This document shows positions 1 to 9,923 of a DNA stretch of 64,000 bases, in pieces. The DNA comes from Limnohabitans lacus. Its GTDB lineage: Bacteria > Pseudomonadota > Gammaproteobacteria > Burkholderiales > Burkholderiaceae_C. Each line of letters begins with the position of its first letter. Position 1 is the first letter of the stretch. Under the pieces are notes generated by a model, which was given only the letters and a program-made list of their open reading frames with translations, searched no databases and was not told the DNA's origin. The DNA lies in contig NZ_JASGBH010000009.1 in the NCBI RefSeq assembly GCF_030053395.1, positions 107,649 through 171,648 of the forward strand, in the 5' to 3' direction. Made by a program: the position numbers and the translations under genes.

Positions 1-1
1 G

Positions 2-667
2 GTGCGCAGGCGCGGCAAATACCTGTTGCTGGACCTCGATGAGGGCCTCTTGCTTTTGCATTTGGGCATGTCGGGCAGCTTGAACTTTGCAACCCAGCAA
101 GCGCCAGCCGGACCGCACGACCACATGGACATGGTGACCGACCGCGGGGTTTTGCGCTTGCACGATCCCCGGCGCTTTGGGGCGGTGGTGTGGGCGCCCT
201 CCGAAAACTCGGCCACTGCCCAAAAGCTTTTGGGGCACCTGGGCGTAGAGCCCTTGGAGGGCGGCTTCGATGTGGATGCCTTTGCATTGGCCCTCAAAAA
301 ACGCGCTTCGGCCATCAAACAGGTGCTGCTGGCGGGGGACATCGTGGTGGGGGTGGGCAACATTTACGCTTCCGAGGCTTTGTTCATGGCGGGCATCCGC
401 CCGACCGTGAAAGCCTCACGCTTGTCCAAGCCGAGGGTGGCCCGGTTGCATGCGGCCATCGTGCAGGTGCTGGCCCGCGCGGTGCAGCAAGGGGGCAGCT
501 CGCTCAAAGACTTTGTGAGCGCCGAAGGCAAAACGGGTTACTTTCAATTGGAAGCTGCGGTTTATGGTCGCACGGGCGCACCTTGCAGGGTCTGCAGCTC
601 GCCCATCCGTTCAATGCTGCAAGGTCAGCGCACCACTTTTTATTGCCCCACATGCCAGAAACCATGA
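2..667 (+). CDS. mutM: Formamidopyrimidine-DNA glycosylase (MutM/Fpg), 3' part
   Basis: This is the C-terminal ~220 residues of MutM, the bifunctional glycosylase/AP lyase that removes 8-oxoguanine and formamidopyrimidines from DNA. The N-terminus with the catalytic proline lies upstream of the window, so the GTG at base 2 is probably internal. Visible features are the HDPRRFG segment, the helix-two-turn-helix region with GVGNIYASE, and a C-terminal zinc finger of the C-x2-C / C-x2-C type (fragment residues 195, 198, 215, 218). The stop overlaps the mutY start in an ATGA, so the two GO-system repair genes are translationally coupled. Confidence 0.97.
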   Translation: MRRRGKYLLLDLDEGLLLLHLGMSGSLNFATQQAPAGPHDHMDMVTDRGVLRLHDPRRFGAVVWAPSENSATAQKLLGHLGVEPLEGGFDVDAFALALKKRASAIKQVLLAGDIVVGVGNIYASEALFMAGIRPTVKASRLSKPRVARLHAAIVQVLARAVQQGGSSLKDFVSAEGKTGYFQLEAAVYGRTGAPCRVCSSPIRSMLQGQRTTFYCPTCQKP

Positions 668-1686
668 CGACACTGCCCGCAGGATTTGCCCGCCACATGG
701 TGGATTGGCAGAAGTTGCATGGCCGCCAGAGCCTGCCTTGGCAAAACACGCAAGACCCTTACCGCGTGTGGCTGTCCGAGATCATGCTGCAGCAAACGCA
801 GGTCAGCACGGTGCTCGATTACTTCCCCCGATTTTTGAACCGTTTCCCGGATGTGGCGGCCTTGGCCGCGGCTGAGCAAGACGATGTGCTGGCGCTGTGG
901 AGCGGTTTGGGTTATTACAGCCGCGCCCGCAACTTGCACCGCTGTGCGCAAGAGGTGGTGTCGCGGTTTGGCGGAGCGTTCCCCCCTCAAGCGCAAGATC
1001 TGCAAACCTTGCCGGGCATCGGGCGATCGACCGCAGCGGCCATTGCCGCGTTTTGCTTTCAAGAGCGGGCCGCCATTTTGGATGGCAACGTCAAGCGCGT
1101 GCTCACCCGTGTGCTGTGCTATGGCGAAGACTTGGCGGTGGCCAGAAATGAAAAGCGCTTGTGGGATTTGGCGCAAAACCTGTTGCCCGACCGTCCAGCC
1201 GATATGCCGCGCTACACGCAGGCGCTGATGGACCTGGGGGCCACAGTGTGTTTGCCGCGCAAAACGCAATGTGCATCGTGCCCAGTGGCGCAAATGTGTC
1301 AGGCCCAAGCGCAAGGCGAGCCCTTGGCCTACCCGGTCAAGACCCGCAAGCTCAAGCGCAGCAGCGCCACGCTCTGGCTCTTGTGGGCCGTCAATGCCAA
1401 GGGTCAAGTGTGGCTGCAAAAGCGCCCCCAAAAGGGCATCTGGGCCGGGTTGTTCAGCTTGCCCGTGTTCGATTCGGAAGACCAATTGCTGGCCGCTTGG
1501 CCGGAGGGGCGCGATGCGCAGTTCATCACCCCGTGGAAGCACGTGCTTACCCACCGCGATCTGCATTTGCACCCCGTGCGGCTGCAGGGCACAGCCCCCC
1601 CGGGATGTGATGGACAGTGGGTCGATGCCTCAGCCTGGCCCGAGTTGGGTCTGCCCGCGCCGATTCGGCAGTTGTTGCAGGCTTGA
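664..1686 (+). CDS. mutY: A/G-specific adenine glycosylase MutY
   Basis: MutY (340 residues) removes adenine mispaired with 8-oxoguanine, complementing MutM. The N-terminal HhH-GPD domain carries the catalytic Glu39 in [10 protein letters not shown], the hairpin LPGIGRSTA near 117-124 and the essential Asp140 in ILDGNVKRV. The [4Fe-4S] ligands are C196-x6-C203-x2-C206-x5-C212. A NUDIX-like lesion-recognition domain follows from about 230. The ATG at 664 overlaps the mutM stop (ATGA). The reading frame is open further upstream, but that part is only a shadow of mutM. Confidence 0.97.
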   Translation: MTTLPAGFARHMVDWQKLHGRQSLPWQNTQDPYRVWLSEIMLQQTQVSTVLDYFPRFLNRFPDVAALAAAEQDDVLALWSGLGYYSRARNLHRCAQEVVSRFGGAFPPQAQDLQTLPGIGRSTAAAIAAFCFQERAAILDGNVKRVLTRVLCYGEDLAVARNEKRLWDLAQNLLPDRPADMPRYTQALMDLGATVCLPRKTQCASCPVAQMCQAQAQGEPLAYPVKTRKLKRSSATLWLLWAVNAKGQVWLQKRPQKGIWAGLFSLPVFDSEDQLLAAWPEGRDAQFITPWKHVLTHRDLHLHPVRLQGTAPPGCDGQWVDASAWPELGLPAPIRQLLQA

Positions 1687-1739
1687 CGGTCACTGGGTGA
1701 ATAGCCCCATACGTCGGAGCTTGCCCGATGGGGGCTTGA

Positions 1740-2597
1740 TTACTTGCCGTCTTGTTCGCGGTGGCGTTTGAGGGTGAGCCAGCGTGTGCCAAAGCTTTGG
1801 GCCAATTGCTCGACCATGAAGACCGAACGGTGCTGGCCGCCTGTGCAGCCAATGGCGACCGTCAGGTAGCTGCGGTGATCGCGCTCAATGGCAGGGATCC
1901 ATTGCGACAGAAATCCTTCAATTTGCAGCTGCATCTGCACAAATTCTTCGGATTGGCGCAGGTACTCTTGCACGGGCGCGTCCATGCCCGTGAGTGGGCG
2001 CAAAGCGCTTTCGTAGTGCGGGTTGGGCAGCATGCGCACGTCGAACACATAGTCGGCATCGGTGGGGATGCCGCGCTTGAAGGCAAACGATTCGAACACC
2101 AAGGTCAATTGCGCAAACGGTGCGCTGACCATGGTTTTGACATAGGTTTGCAGCTGAGCCGAACGCAGCAAGCTGGTGTCGATCACGTGGGCGCGTTCGC
2201 GCAGATCGGACAGCAGCTCGCGTTCAAAAGCAATGGTTTCGGCCAGGTCCTTGTCGTTTTGTGGTTTGTTGCCACCAGAAAGCGGGTGTTTGCGTCGCGT
2301 CTCCGAATAGCGGCGCATCAGCGTATCGGATGACGAGTCCAGAAACAGCGACTTCACCGTCATGCCCATGTCGCGCAAGATGGCCATTTGCTCTGGCATC
2401 AGGTGCAGCGAGTTGGCGCTGCGCACATCGATGGCAATGGCCAGGCGAGGCTCTTGTTGCTGTTCTTCGAGTTTGACAAAGGGGATCAGCAACTCCGGTG
2501 GCAAGTTGTCCACGCAGTAATAACCGGCGTCTTCCAGGGCGTGCAGCGCCACCGATTTGCCGGAGCCGGACATGCCGGTGATCAGGATGATGTCCAT
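1740..2597 (-). CDS. rapZ: RNase adapter protein RapZ (P-loop nucleotide-binding)
   Basis: RapZ (285 residues, usual family length) has an N-terminal P-loop GMSGSGKS at 8-15 and the conserved C-terminal CTGGQHRSV motif. In enterobacteria RapZ delivers small RNAs to RNase E to control amino-sugar synthesis. Whether it does that here is inferred from the family only. It starts 2 bases downstream of the recN stop and so belongs to a minus-strand nadK-recN-rapZ operon. The mutY stop lies convergently about 50 bases away. Confidence 0.93.
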   Translation of the reverse strand: MDIILITGMSGSGKSVALHALEDAGYYCVDNLPPELLIPFVKLEEQQQEPRLAIAIDVRSANSLHLMPEQMAILRDMGMTVKSLFLDSSSDTLMRRYSETRRKHPLSGGNKPQNDKDLAETIAFERELLSDLRERAHVIDTSLLRSAQLQTYVKTMVSAPFAQLTLVFESFAFKRGIPTDADYVFDVRMLPNPHYESALRPLTGMDAPVQEYLRQSEEFVQMQLQIEGFLSQWIPAIERDHRSYLTVAIGCTGGQHRSVFMVEQLAQSFGTRWLTLKRHREQDGK

Positions 2598-2599
2598 GT

Positions 2600-4255
2600 T
2601 CAGCCTTGCGGGTCGCCCAGCATTTCGCGGGCATGGGCCAAGGTGGTGGCCGAGAGTTTTTCGCCGCCCAGCATTCGGGCGATTTCGCTGACACGTTCTT
2701 CTCCCCCGATGGCGCGCACCTTGCTGCTGACCTGACCTTGGGCTGCAGCTTTGCTCACCAACAAGTGGTGGTCGGCGCAGGCGGCCACCTGGGGCAGGTG
2801 CGTCACGGCCAGCACCTGACGGTGTTGGCCCAGTTGTTTCATCAGGCGACCCACGGTTTCGGCCACAGCGCCGCCCACACCGGAGTCAACCTCGTCAAAG
2901 ATCAAGGTGCCGGCTTCGCCCAGCTCGCTGGTGGTGACCGCAATGGCCAAAGCGATGCGCGAGAGCTCGCCGCCCGAGGCGACTTTGCCCACGGGGCGCG
3001 GTGTACTGCCTTCGTGGCCTGCAACCAAAAAACTCACTTCTTCCAAGCCGTGTTGGGCAGGTGAAGCCAGGGTTTGCAGGCTCACTTCAAAGCGGCCACC
3101 TTGCATGCCCAGCTGCTGCATGGCGGCAGTGACCGACTTGGCCAATGGCTTGGCCGCCTTTTGGCGCTGTGCAGAGACTTGTTGAGCGGCTTGCAGGCAT
3201 GCGTTGTACGCCGCTTGCTCGGCTTTTTGCAACGCGTCCAGATCGGCTGCGGCATCCAGTCGGGCCAGGTCTTCGCGCCATTGAACCAGCACTTGGGGCA
3301 ACTCGTCGGGGGTCTTTTTGTAGCGGCGGGCCAGCGACAGCCACAGGCCCATGCGCTCGTCGAGCTCGGCCAGTGTCTGTGGGTCCAGATCGGTTTTGCG
3401 CAGGTAGCTGTGCAGACTGTGGGCCACGTCTTCGGCCTGGGCTTGGGCCGACAGCAGCACTTCGGCCAGGGCGTTGAATTCGGACTCCACATGGCCGAGC
3501 GCTTGCAGGCTCTGGATGGCGCGGGACAGCTGGCGCAGGGCGCCGCCTTCGTCGTCGCCCTCCAGCAGCACGGTCGCCTCGTTGGCCGCGTCCATCAAGG
3601 CTTGTGCGTTGGCCAAGCGGCTGTGTTGGTTGCTGATGTCTGCCCACTCGCCTGCGGCGGGCTTGAGCTTGTCGAGTTCGCCAATTTGCCAGGCCAGGCG
3701 TTCGCGTTCGTTGGCCAGTGTGCTTTGGGCTCGCTGTGCATCGGCCAGAGTTTGCTGGGCTTGGCGCCAAGCGTGCCAGGCGGCTTTGAGCGGCCGTGCA
3801 TCGATGTTGGCATAAGCGTCGAGCAAGCCACGCACCGCGTCAGGGCGGGTCAGGCTTTGCCAGGCGTGTTGGCCGTGGATGTCCAGGAGCTGTTCGCCGA
3901 GTTCGCGCAGCTGGGCCGCAGTGGCCGGGCTGCCGTTGATCCAGGCGCGGCTTTTGCCGGTGGTGTCCACGGTGCGGCGCAAGAGCAGGGCGGCGTCGTT
4001 TTCAAAACCGGCTTCATGCAGCCAAGCTGTCACAGCGGGCGTGGATTCGAACTCGGCGCAGACCTCGCAGCGGCTGGCGCCTTCGCGCACCACGCTGGTT
4101 TCAGCCCGGGCACCCAGGGCCAGCTGCAGGGCGTCAATGAGGATGGATTTGCCGGCGCCGGTCTCGCCCGTCAGGACGCCAAAACCGGTGCTCAGGTCCA
4201 GTTCCAGTTCGCGCACGATCACAAAATCGCGCAGGGTGATGTGCGTCAGTGCCAC
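2600..4255 (-). CDS. recN: DNA repair protein RecN (SMC-like ATPase)
   Basis: RecN (551 residues) is an SMC-family ATPase recruited to double-strand breaks. Residues 30-37 are the Walker A GETGAGKS, a long coiled-coil-rich middle region follows, and the C-terminal half carries the ABC signature [11 protein letters not shown] and the Walker B segment [12 protein letters not shown]. It lies between nadK (4 bases upstream) and rapZ (2 bases downstream), so it is probably co-transcribed. A LexA box was not looked for systematically. Confidence 0.97.
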   Translation of the reverse strand: MALTHITLRDFVIVRELELDLSTGFGVLTGETGAGKSILIDALQLALGARAETSVVREGASRCEVCAEFESTPAVTAWLHEAGFENDAALLLRRTVDTTGKSRAWINGSPATAAQLRELGEQLLDIHGQHAWQSLTRPDAVRGLLDAYANIDARPLKAAWHAWRQAQQTLADAQRAQSTLANERERLAWQIGELDKLKPAAGEWADISNQHSRLANAQALMDAANEATVLLEGDDEGGALRQLSRAIQSLQALGHVESEFNALAEVLLSAQAQAEDVAHSLHSYLRKTDLDPQTLAELDERMGLWLSLARRYKKTPDELPQVLVQWREDLARLDAAADLDALQKAEQAAYNACLQAAQQVSAQRQKAAKPLAKSVTAAMQQLGMQGGRFEVSLQTLASPAQHGLEEVSFLVAGHEGSTPRPVGKVASGGELSRIALAIAVTTSELGEAGTLIFDEVDSGVGGAVAETVGRLMKQLGQHRQVLAVTHLPQVAACADHHLLVSKAAAQGQVSSKVRAIGGEERVSEIARMLGGEKLSATTLAHAREMLGDPQG

Positions 4256-4258
4256 GGC

Positions 4259-5152
4259 TCAGTCGCCTCCGTTCCAGTGCATTTTCTTGCGCAGGGTGTC
4301 AAAGTAATTCCAGCCCTCGGGGTGCAAAAAGCGCACGGTGTGCTCCGAGCGATTGACCACGATCCGGTCGCCCAAGGTCAGGTCGGCCAGCGATTGCATG
4401 TCGAAATTGGCGCTCACATAGCGCCCGGCCACGATCTCGATGCTGATCTCGGACGACTCGGGCAGCACGATGGGTCGGTTGGACAAGGTGTGCGGCGCAA
4501 TCGGGGCCATGACCCAGCCGCCAATGGCCGGATGCATCAGGGGGCCACCCACCGACAGGGAGTAAGCGGTGGATCCTGTGGGCGTGGCAATGATCAAGCC
4601 ATCGGCCCTCTGGTTGGACACAAAGCGGCCATCGACTTCAACCCGCAGCTCGACCATGCCCGAGGTGCCGCCGCGGTTGACCACCACATCGTTCATGGCC
4701 AAGGCGCTGAAGACACTGCGTTGATCGCGCAGCACATCGGCTTGCAGCAAGCTGCGGTCTTCGGTCTGGTAGTGGCCTTGCAGCATGGGCTGCAAAAAGT
4801 CTTGGTAACTTTGCAGGGGAATGTCGGTGATGAAACCCAGACGCCCCTGGTTGATGCCCATCAGCGGCAGGTTGTAGCAGGCCATCTGCCGCCCAATGCC
4901 CAGCATGGTGCCGTCGCCGCCGATCACCAAGCCCAAATCGCACTGCGTGCCAATGGCGTTCATGTCCAGCATGGGGTACTGGTTCAGTCCGGTGTGCAGG
5001 GCGGTTTCCCGGTCCAGCACCACGTCACAGCCTTGGCGGGTCAAGAACTGGGCAACGTCGTCCAAAGCCCGCCGTGAACTCTCCAGCGCACCGCCTTGGG
5101 TGGTCGTGTGGTACTTGCCAAACAGCGCAACGTGACGGAATTGGGATCTCAT
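4259..5152 (-). CDS. nadK: NAD kinase
   Basis: NAD kinase (about 297 residues) phosphorylates NAD to NADP with ATP or polyphosphate. The GGDGTMLG nucleotide-binding motif and the NQGRLGFIT block typical of the family are present, together with the conserved [15 protein letters not shown] segment. The ATG at 5152 was preferred over an in-frame TTG two codons upstream (5158). It is divergent from hrcA with only about 28 bases between start codons, so both promoters must lie in overlapping or coding sequence. Confidence 0.96.
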   Translation of the reverse strand: MRSQFRHVALFGKYHTTTQGGALESSRRALDDVAQFLTRQGCDVVLDRETALHTGLNQYPMLDMNAIGTQCDLGLVIGGDGTMLGIGRQMACYNLPLMGINQGRLGFITDIPLQSYQDFLQPMLQGHYQTEDRSLLQADVLRDQRSVFSALAMNDVVVNRGGTSGMVELRVEVDGRFVSNQRADGLIIATPTGSTAYSLSVGGPLMHPAIGGWVMAPIAPHTLSNRPIVLPESSEISIEIVAGRYVSANFDMQSLADLTLGDRIVVNRSEHTVRFLHPEGWNYFDTLRKKMHWNGGD

Positions 5153-5180
5153 GGACAAATTACATCATTAAAATGGCCGC

Positions 5181-6185
5181 ATGCTCGACGACCGTGCCAA
5201 GTTATTGCTCAAAGCCCTGGTGGAACGCTACATTGCGGACGGCCAACCGGTGGGCTCGCGCACGCTCTCCAAAGCCTCAGGGCTGGACCTCTCGCCGGCC
5301 ACCATCCGCAACGTGATGGCCGACCTGGAAGAGTTGGGCCTGATTGCCAGCCCGCACACTTCGGCCGGGCGCATCCCGACCACGCGCGGCTACCGCTTGT
5401 TTGTGGACACCATGCTGACGGTGGACCGCACGGGCTTGCAAGCGCCGGCGCTCACACCCGATCAACCCCAAAAAGTCATCGCCAGCGCTGCCAATTTGCT
5501 GTCGAGCTTGTCCCAGTTTGTGGGCGTGGTCATGGCGCCCAAGCGGGCCTCGGTCTTCAGGCACATCGAATTTTTGCGCCTCTCCGAGCGTCGCTTGCTG
5601 GTGATCATCGTCTCGCCCGAAGGCGATGTACAAAACCGCATCCTGTTCACCGAAACCGATTACTCGCAAAGCCAGTTGATCGAGACCTCCAATTACTTGA
5701 ACACGCATTACGCCGGCATGGCCATTGAGCAGGTGCGCAGCCGCGTGCAGCAAGAGCTGGTCAGCCTGCAAGGCGAGATCGCCACCTTGATGCAAGCGGC
5801 CGTGCAAGTTAGCTCCGAGGCCATGGCCAACGACCACAACGAGGTGGTCATCTCGGGTGAACGCAATTTGTTGTCGGTGAGCGATTTTTCGGGTGACATG
5901 GGCCATCTGCGCCGCGCCTTTGATTTGTTTGAGCAAAAGACACAGCTCATGCGCTTGCTCGATGTGTCGAGCCAAGCCGAAGGCGTACGCATCTACATTG
6001 GCGGCGAAAGCCAGATCGTGCCCATGCAGGAGCTGTCGGTCGTCAGCTCGCCCTACGAGGTCGACGGCCAAATCGTCGGCACCCTGGGCGTGATCGGCCC
6101 GACCCGCATGCCCTATGACCGCATGATCCAGATCGTCAACATCACCTCGCGCCTGGTCAGCAACGCACTGAGCCAGTCCAAATAA
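5181..6185 (+). CDS. hrcA: Heat-inducible transcription repressor HrcA
   Basis: HrcA (334 residues) is the repressor of groE/dnaK-type heat-shock operons through CIRCE operators. The N-terminal winged helix ([20 protein letters not shown], then [17 protein letters not shown]) and the GRIPT(T)RGYR segment are characteristic. The C-terminal region with [14 protein letters not shown] is also family-typical. No CIRCE element was seen in the short upstream gap. A tRNA gene follows 35 bases after the stop. Confidence 0.97.
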   Translation: MLDDRAKLLLKALVERYIADGQPVGSRTLSKASGLDLSPATIRNVMADLEELGLIASPHTSAGRIPTTRGYRLFVDTMLTVDRTGLQAPALTPDQPQKVIASAANLLSSLSQFVGVVMAPKRASVFRHIEFLRLSERRLLVIIVSPEGDVQNRILFTETDYSQSQLIETSNYLNTHYAGMAIEQVRSRVQQELVSLQGEIATLMQAAVQVSSEAMANDHNEVVISGERNLLSVSDFSGDMGHLRRAFDLFEQKTQLMRLLDVSSQAEGVRIYIGGESQIVPMQELSVVSSPYEVDGQIVGTLGVIGPTRMPYDRMIQIVNITSRLVSNALSQSK

Positions 6186-6220
6186 ACGCTTTCAGGCCCA
6201 CTACAATCATCGCTTCGGTT

Positions 6221-6297
6221 GGGGCGTTAGCTCAGTTGGTTAGAGCAGAGGACTCATAATCCTTTGGTCCACGGTTCAAGTCCGTGACGCCCTACCA
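6221..6297 (+). tRNA. tRNA with CAU anticodon (tRNA-Met, or tRNA-Ile2)
   Basis: This is a 77-nt cloverleaf with an encoded CCA end. The acceptor strand GGGGCGT pairs with ACGCCCT (one G-U closing pair), the D-loop is AGCTCAGTTGGTTAGAGC, the anticodon arm is GGACTCATAATCC with anticodon CAT, and the T-arm contains GGTTCAAGTCC. CAT can be elongator Met, or Ile2 if the wobble C is converted to lysidine. Sequence alone does not settle this here. The AC-rich, non-GGG anticodon stem argues against initiator tRNA. The gene marks the border between core genome and the accessory region that follows. Confidence 0.95.
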
Positions 6298-6687
6298 TTT
6301 ATTACTCATGAACGGTTCTCTCAACCGTTCATGTATCCCGTTGCGGGCCTGTAATGGCGCCATTCCTGAAAAAGTCTCTTGGCCGTAGATGGCCGAGAAA
6401 TCGGGAGTGGCCCATTTTTTGGCCCGAAATCTCTCTCTTTCTCTGTTTTCTCTTGGTCGTACCCAAGAGGAAAGCCTAGGATTTATGCGGGTTCGGGCAA
6501 GGAAGTTTGATGTGAATCTTGCCCCTCATGATTGACCAGACAACAAAAAATCATCGTTGACTTGAGGTTACGGCAGAGCCCAACCAGGCTGATTGCGGAA
6601 TACAACATGGACCGCCTCTAATGGCGGCTTAATCAAACACCGGTCGTATAGAGCGCGCTCACCTTCCAAGCCTAATCCTCAGCCACC
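6298..6687. other. Gene-free border region after the tRNA
   Basis: These 390 bases between the tRNA and the end of the DUF4062 gene hold no convincing gene. Nine bases after the tRNA lies a perfect 11-bp hairpin (described separately). A pyrimidine-rich tract (CTCTCTCTTTCTCTG) is visible near 6430-6445. The composition is lower in GC than the core genome. The region may be the scar or edge of an integrated island. No duplicate of the tRNA 3' end was seen elsewhere in the window. Confidence 0.5.
6307..6333. terminator. Perfect hairpin just downstream of the tRNA
   Basis: CATGAACGGTT (6307-6317) and AACCGTTCATG (6323-6333) form an 11-bp perfect stem with a 5-nt CTCTC loop. It starts nine bases after the tRNA CCA end. 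No clear T-tract follows, so it is not a textbook intrinsic terminator. It could be a processing or termination signal for the tRNA, or a recombination-related palindrome. Confidence 0.45.
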
Positions 6688-7803
6688 TCAGGTATTCATT
6701 TCTTTCGCCACCAGCTTGACGATCCGAGCGCGAGATACTGCCCTGCGGGCCACCAAGGCCCCCTCGCCGGTCTGTTGTAACCATTCAAAAAAACGTTGAC
6801 TGGCGTGTCGCGTCTGCGAGTCGTCTCGACAGTTGGCCAAGAAGGCGAATTGCATCTTCTGCACGTCATCCGCTACGAACACCCCAAAGGGGCCGCTCAC
6901 CACCGTAGCGTCTGGAAATCCCAGAAGCGACGTAGCCTGGGTTTCCGTAGCGCCCCGGTGACAGGCGATCAAATGCAATGGCCCATGCGCAGAAGCCAGC
7001 AACTCGATACGCTGATGATCCTCTAGGAAGGGCCTTCCCACTAACTCGCGCGCGGCGGCCACGCCGAACGCGGCCGGAATTGCGTGAACCACAACTGCAA
7101 CGTCTTTGCCATCCAGCTTGACCACCACGCCTCCGTCCACGGCCTTGGCACCTTTGAGCCCACTCAAGGCCGTTTTGAGCGTCGACTCCATAGCCATTTT
7201 TCGTTGACGGAAGTCAAGTCGAGTCCAATCCAGGGCTGCGCCAACATCAAAGCGCGCCGATGCGCCAGCCAACACACCCCGTTGTGCCAGCGAGATCAGG
7301 GCATCCGAGAGCGCCTCGAATACACGCTTTTTCGCATCAGCCACGGTTTTAACCTCGCCGCCGCGAAAGGCCGTCTGCCGCGAAAGATAGTCCTGAAAGC
7401 GCCGGTTGCGTTTGCCTGCCGCTCCCTTGGCATCGGCCACGTTCGGCAGCGCTACTAGGCGCACCTTGGCCTGCGCCGAGCGAAGGCCCTCCATGTACTC
7501 CGCATGGCAAATGCCGATATCCTGCTTGCCTGCGGCCCAACCCGCATTGCCGTTTGACAGAACAATGAGTACATCGCAATCGCGAACAGCCTGTAGACAG
7601 GTATCCCAACTGTCTTGTGTGCCTCCGGCCGGCGGTGCGTCTTCGTTGATCCAGACCTCGAACAGCCTTCTCCCCAGCACGTGGGCGGATTCGATTTCGG
7701 CCTTCAGTTCCTTTCGTAGGTCAGTCAGTTTGGACTTTGTACCTGTGGGGAACGCGTCGAGACATCGGCTGGACAGCATTACTTTTATGAGTGATTTAGC
7801 CAA
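6688..7803 (-). CDS. DUF4062 domain protein associated with the ABC-3C locus
   Basis: The 371-residue protein opens with a DUF4062-like domain: IKVMLSSRCLDAFPTG, a helix with LRKELKAEIE, LFEVWINEDAPP, then DSWDTCLQAVRDCDVLIVLSNGNAGWA and a GICHAEYMEG helix. DUF4062 is a Rossmann-like, possibly TIR-related domain that often sits at the N-terminus of signalling or STAND-type conflict proteins. Here it is joined to about 200 unrecognised residues rather than to a NACHT/STAND ATPase. The start is TTG at 7803 with AGGAG at good spacing. It is 85 bases downstream of the DUF2326 ATPase on the same strand, so it is likely a fourth member or effector of that defence locus. The function is inferred from domain and context only. 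Confidence 0.7.
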   Translation of the reverse strand: MAKSLIKVMLSSRCLDAFPTGTKSKLTDLRKELKAEIESAHVLGRRLFEVWINEDAPPAGGTQDSWDTCLQAVRDCDVLIVLSNGNAGWAAGKQDIGICHAEYMEGLRSAQAKVRLVALPNVADAKGAAGKRNRRFQDYLSRQTAFRGGEVKTVADAKKRVFEALSDALISLAQRGVLAGASARFDVGAALDWTRLDFRQRKMAMESTLKTALSGLKGAKAVDGGVVVKLDGKDVAVVVHAIPAAFGVAAARELVGRPFLEDHQRIELLASAHGPLHLIACHRGATETQATSLLGFPDATVVSGPFGVFVADDVQKMQFAFLANCRDDSQTRHASQRFFEWLQQTGEGALVARRAVSRARIVKLVAKEMNT

Positions 7804-7888
7804 GAAGCACTCCTGATTGATTGTCTACTGATTGACAGTACGCAATTCGGGATGCCGACGTCAGCTAGCAAGCATTCCGTGCTCGTCA

Positions 7889-9688
7889 CTACCAAACCTG
7901 CATGCGGAAGAGACGTCCCTTATCGCCCTCGTCGTGCAGGTTCAGCACAATCTCGTCGGGAGAAAATACGGGTACCTCTGCCTCTACGCGAGGCGGCATA
8001 TCGGAGTCGATCAAAGTAATGACTGACTGCACGCCAAGCTCAGCATACTCACGGATGACCTTGAGAAGGTTAACCTTCTTGCGGTCGTCCAGCGACTCGA
8101 ACACACCGTCGTGATAAACGAAGTGAGGAAACCTGTCCTTAATGTGAGCACGCAGCACAGCTAGATCAAAGGCTATGCACAGCAATTTCCGGTAGGTATG
8201 CCCCAGATCGGCGCTCGTGGCCTTGCCCTTTTCGTTGAGAATCTCGGCCCGAAACTCTAGGTGTCCGTTCGCGTTCGGAGAGACGCTTAGCAATGCCTTG
8301 TGAGCCAGGACTTCTTCGATGATCTCGCTGAAGTACACGCGGATCACTGAAAAAAGACTGGCTTTATCCGTATTCTGCGATTCAACGTCCGTCTCAATCT
8401 GCGACTGCAGATGCACACAGGCCTCCGTAAGTGCACGAATCTCCGTACGCAGCTCTTGCAGTCGGCGCAAGAAGCCCCGCTGCTTCTCAAGCGTTGCAAT
8501 GTCAGCGCGCAGCGTCACGAGATCGTCAGTAACTTGCTTGTACTTGGCGAACACGTCAGTGCTGCTAAGAAAGTCTAGTACCCCCGACCGACGTTTGCCG
8601 AGGTCATCAAGTTCCTCTGCAACGGTCTTCAGCTCGGCCTCGATCTCAGTGCGCTCCTCTTGCAGATAACCGCGCCGCTCTTCCGTGATGGCGCGATTGA
8701 AGGCGATGAGCTGGCTGAAGTCCTTCTTGATCTGTCCAGAGAAAAGGATGCCTACTTCGTTGAACAGCTTCTCCGCTTGATCGGGCTTGAAAAGTATTTG
8801 GTCTTCCTCCAATGAGGTAACGATTTTGCGGCGGGCCTGGTGGAGCGAATAGCGGCGTGCGTTCAGCTCAGCGACGCGCGCGTTGATCCCCTCCACGAGC
8901 TTCTCAGTTTGATCTTTGTCCTGCTCACGGAAGTCGAAAGCGTCAAGAAGTTGCTGCTTTTTGTCAGCATCCTTCTGCTTCAATAAAAGGATGCCCTCGA
9001 TCTTGCTCAGGTCATCGACTGATCCGCCCAGTTCCGCCTGTACTGTTTGCGCGATGGCCTTTTTATCTTCCAGCTCTTCTAGTTTCGAGTAGTACTCCTC
9101 GATCAGCTTGTGATCAAAGCCAAGGATGTGTGCAACGTACGGCTTCCAGTCCTTGTGCTTCCCAATGGCGAACCGCCGCAGTTGAAACACGTCCTGGTAG
9201 TCGTCCTGCCCACGCAGCTGGTAGCCAAGTCCCTTTCGGAAGTCCCATGGTGAGACGGCGCGCCAATCAAGGAGTCCGTCGAGCATCTCCCGAGCGCGGT
9301 CAAACGACAAATTGAAGTGATCCCAGTCGGCTTCGGTTAGGTCCGTGAAGTCCTGATGTGCGGCCTCGTGCTTCTTAAAGCTGATCTTTGTGTGCTCGCT
9401 CACCCCTCGCCGGACAGTAAGGTAGGTGGCGTCAGAGAGTCCAATCTCCAGGAAAAATATGAAATCTTTAAAGGCGTCTTCCTGCTTGAAAAGAAAGAAG
9501 TCCTTGTCGCGTCCGGCCAGGAAGCAGAAGTCGATCATGCGTCCCAGTGTGGTCTTTCCGAGGTTGTGCGTGTCCTTGTCCTTGTTCTTCGGCACCCTGA
9601 TTTCTGCAAGGACCACGTTCAGGCCTGCACGGAACTCGATCGGCCCGAAAATATCGGGCTTGTTGCTGTATAGCCTAGAGAGCTTCAT
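7889..9688 (-). CDS. ABC-3C system SMC-like ATPase, DUF2326 family
   Basis: This protein of about 599 residues matches the DUF2326 ATPases of ABC-three-component conflict systems. The N-terminus reads as a FGPIEFRAGLNVVLAEI strand followed by a Walker A (NLGKTTLGRMIDFCF). A long coiled-coil centre follows, and the C-terminus holds a Walker B/D-loop equivalent, FVYHDGVFESLDDRKK, preceded by the LGHTYRKLLCIAFDLAVL signature-like helix. The ATG at 9688 was chosen because the ATPase fold begins there and it overlaps the end of the middle component. The 49 codons upstream in frame are a shadow. It is probably the sensing or motor subunit that licenses the nuclease encoded upstream. Confidence 0.9.
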   Translation of the reverse strand: MKLSRLYSNKPDIFGPIEFRAGLNVVLAEIRVPKNKDKDTHNLGKTTLGRMIDFCFLAGRDKDFFLFKQEDAFKDFIFFLEIGLSDATYLTVRRGVSEHTKISFKKHEAAHQDFTDLTEADWDHFNLSFDRAREMLDGLLDWRAVSPWDFRKGLGYQLRGQDDYQDVFQLRRFAIGKHKDWKPYVAHILGFDHKLIEEYYSKLEELEDKKAIAQTVQAELGGSVDDLSKIEGILLLKQKDADKKQQLLDAFDFREQDKDQTEKLVEGINARVAELNARRYSLHQARRKIVTSLEEDQILFKPDQAEKLFNEVGILFSGQIKKDFSQLIAFNRAITEERRGYLQEERTEIEAELKTVAEELDDLGKRRSGVLDFLSSTDVFAKYKQVTDDLVTLRADIATLEKQRGFLRRLQELRTEIRALTEACVHLQSQIETDVESQNTDKASLFSVIRVYFSEIIEEVLAHKALLSVSPNANGHLEFRAEILNEKGKATSADLGHTYRKLLCIAFDLAVLRAHIKDRFPHFVYHDGVFESLDDRKKVNLLKVIREYAELGVQSVITLIDSDMPPRVEAEVPVFSPDEIVLNLHDEGDKGRLFRMQVW

Positions 9689-9923
9689 TGGGCCCCACGT
9701 ATTCGATAGCATCGGTCTTGGGCTGGTACTCGACCAGTCCAAGCAGGAACAGAAAGTTGAGTGCTGGCAGGAAGAGAACATCGCCGCCTGTGACCGCCTT
9801 TTTGGCGAATGTGCGTAAGTCGCCGTAGCGATCAAAGCGGCGCTTGCGCAAATGCTTCAGCAGAAGAAGGGCTACGTTCACGACTGTGCGATCAGGATGG
9901 GAGTGCTTAGTAGGTCGTAGCAT
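9675..9923 (-). CDS. ABC-3C middle component (small winged-helix-like protein)
   Basis: This is a small protein of 82 residues from the ATG at 9923 (89 if started at 9944). It has an ABC-3C middle-component pattern: HPDRTVVNVALLLLKHLRKRR, then YGDLRTFAKKAV, then a C-terminal FLPALNFLFLLGLVEYQPKTDAIEYV wing. Such proteins bridge the ATPase and the effector-bearing CTD protein. It overlaps the effector gene upstream (17 nt) and the ATPase gene downstream (14 nt), a strictly coupled arrangement typical of this system. Confidence 0.82.
   Translation of the reverse strand: MLRPTKHSHPDRTVVNVALLLLKHLRKRRFDRYGDLRTFAKKAVTGGDVLFLPALNFLFLLGLVEYQPKTDAIEYVGPNEAL

Noticed and set aside
3074..5077. Long plus-strand frame opposite recN and nadK
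   Set aside because: It is an antisense shadow of two clear housekeeping genes in GC-rich DNA and has no recognisable domain.
6221..6297. The tRNA gene as the attachment site of the siphoprophage
   Set aside because: The integrase is a serine recombinase, which usually does not use tRNA ends, and no duplicate of the tRNA end was seen on the right side.
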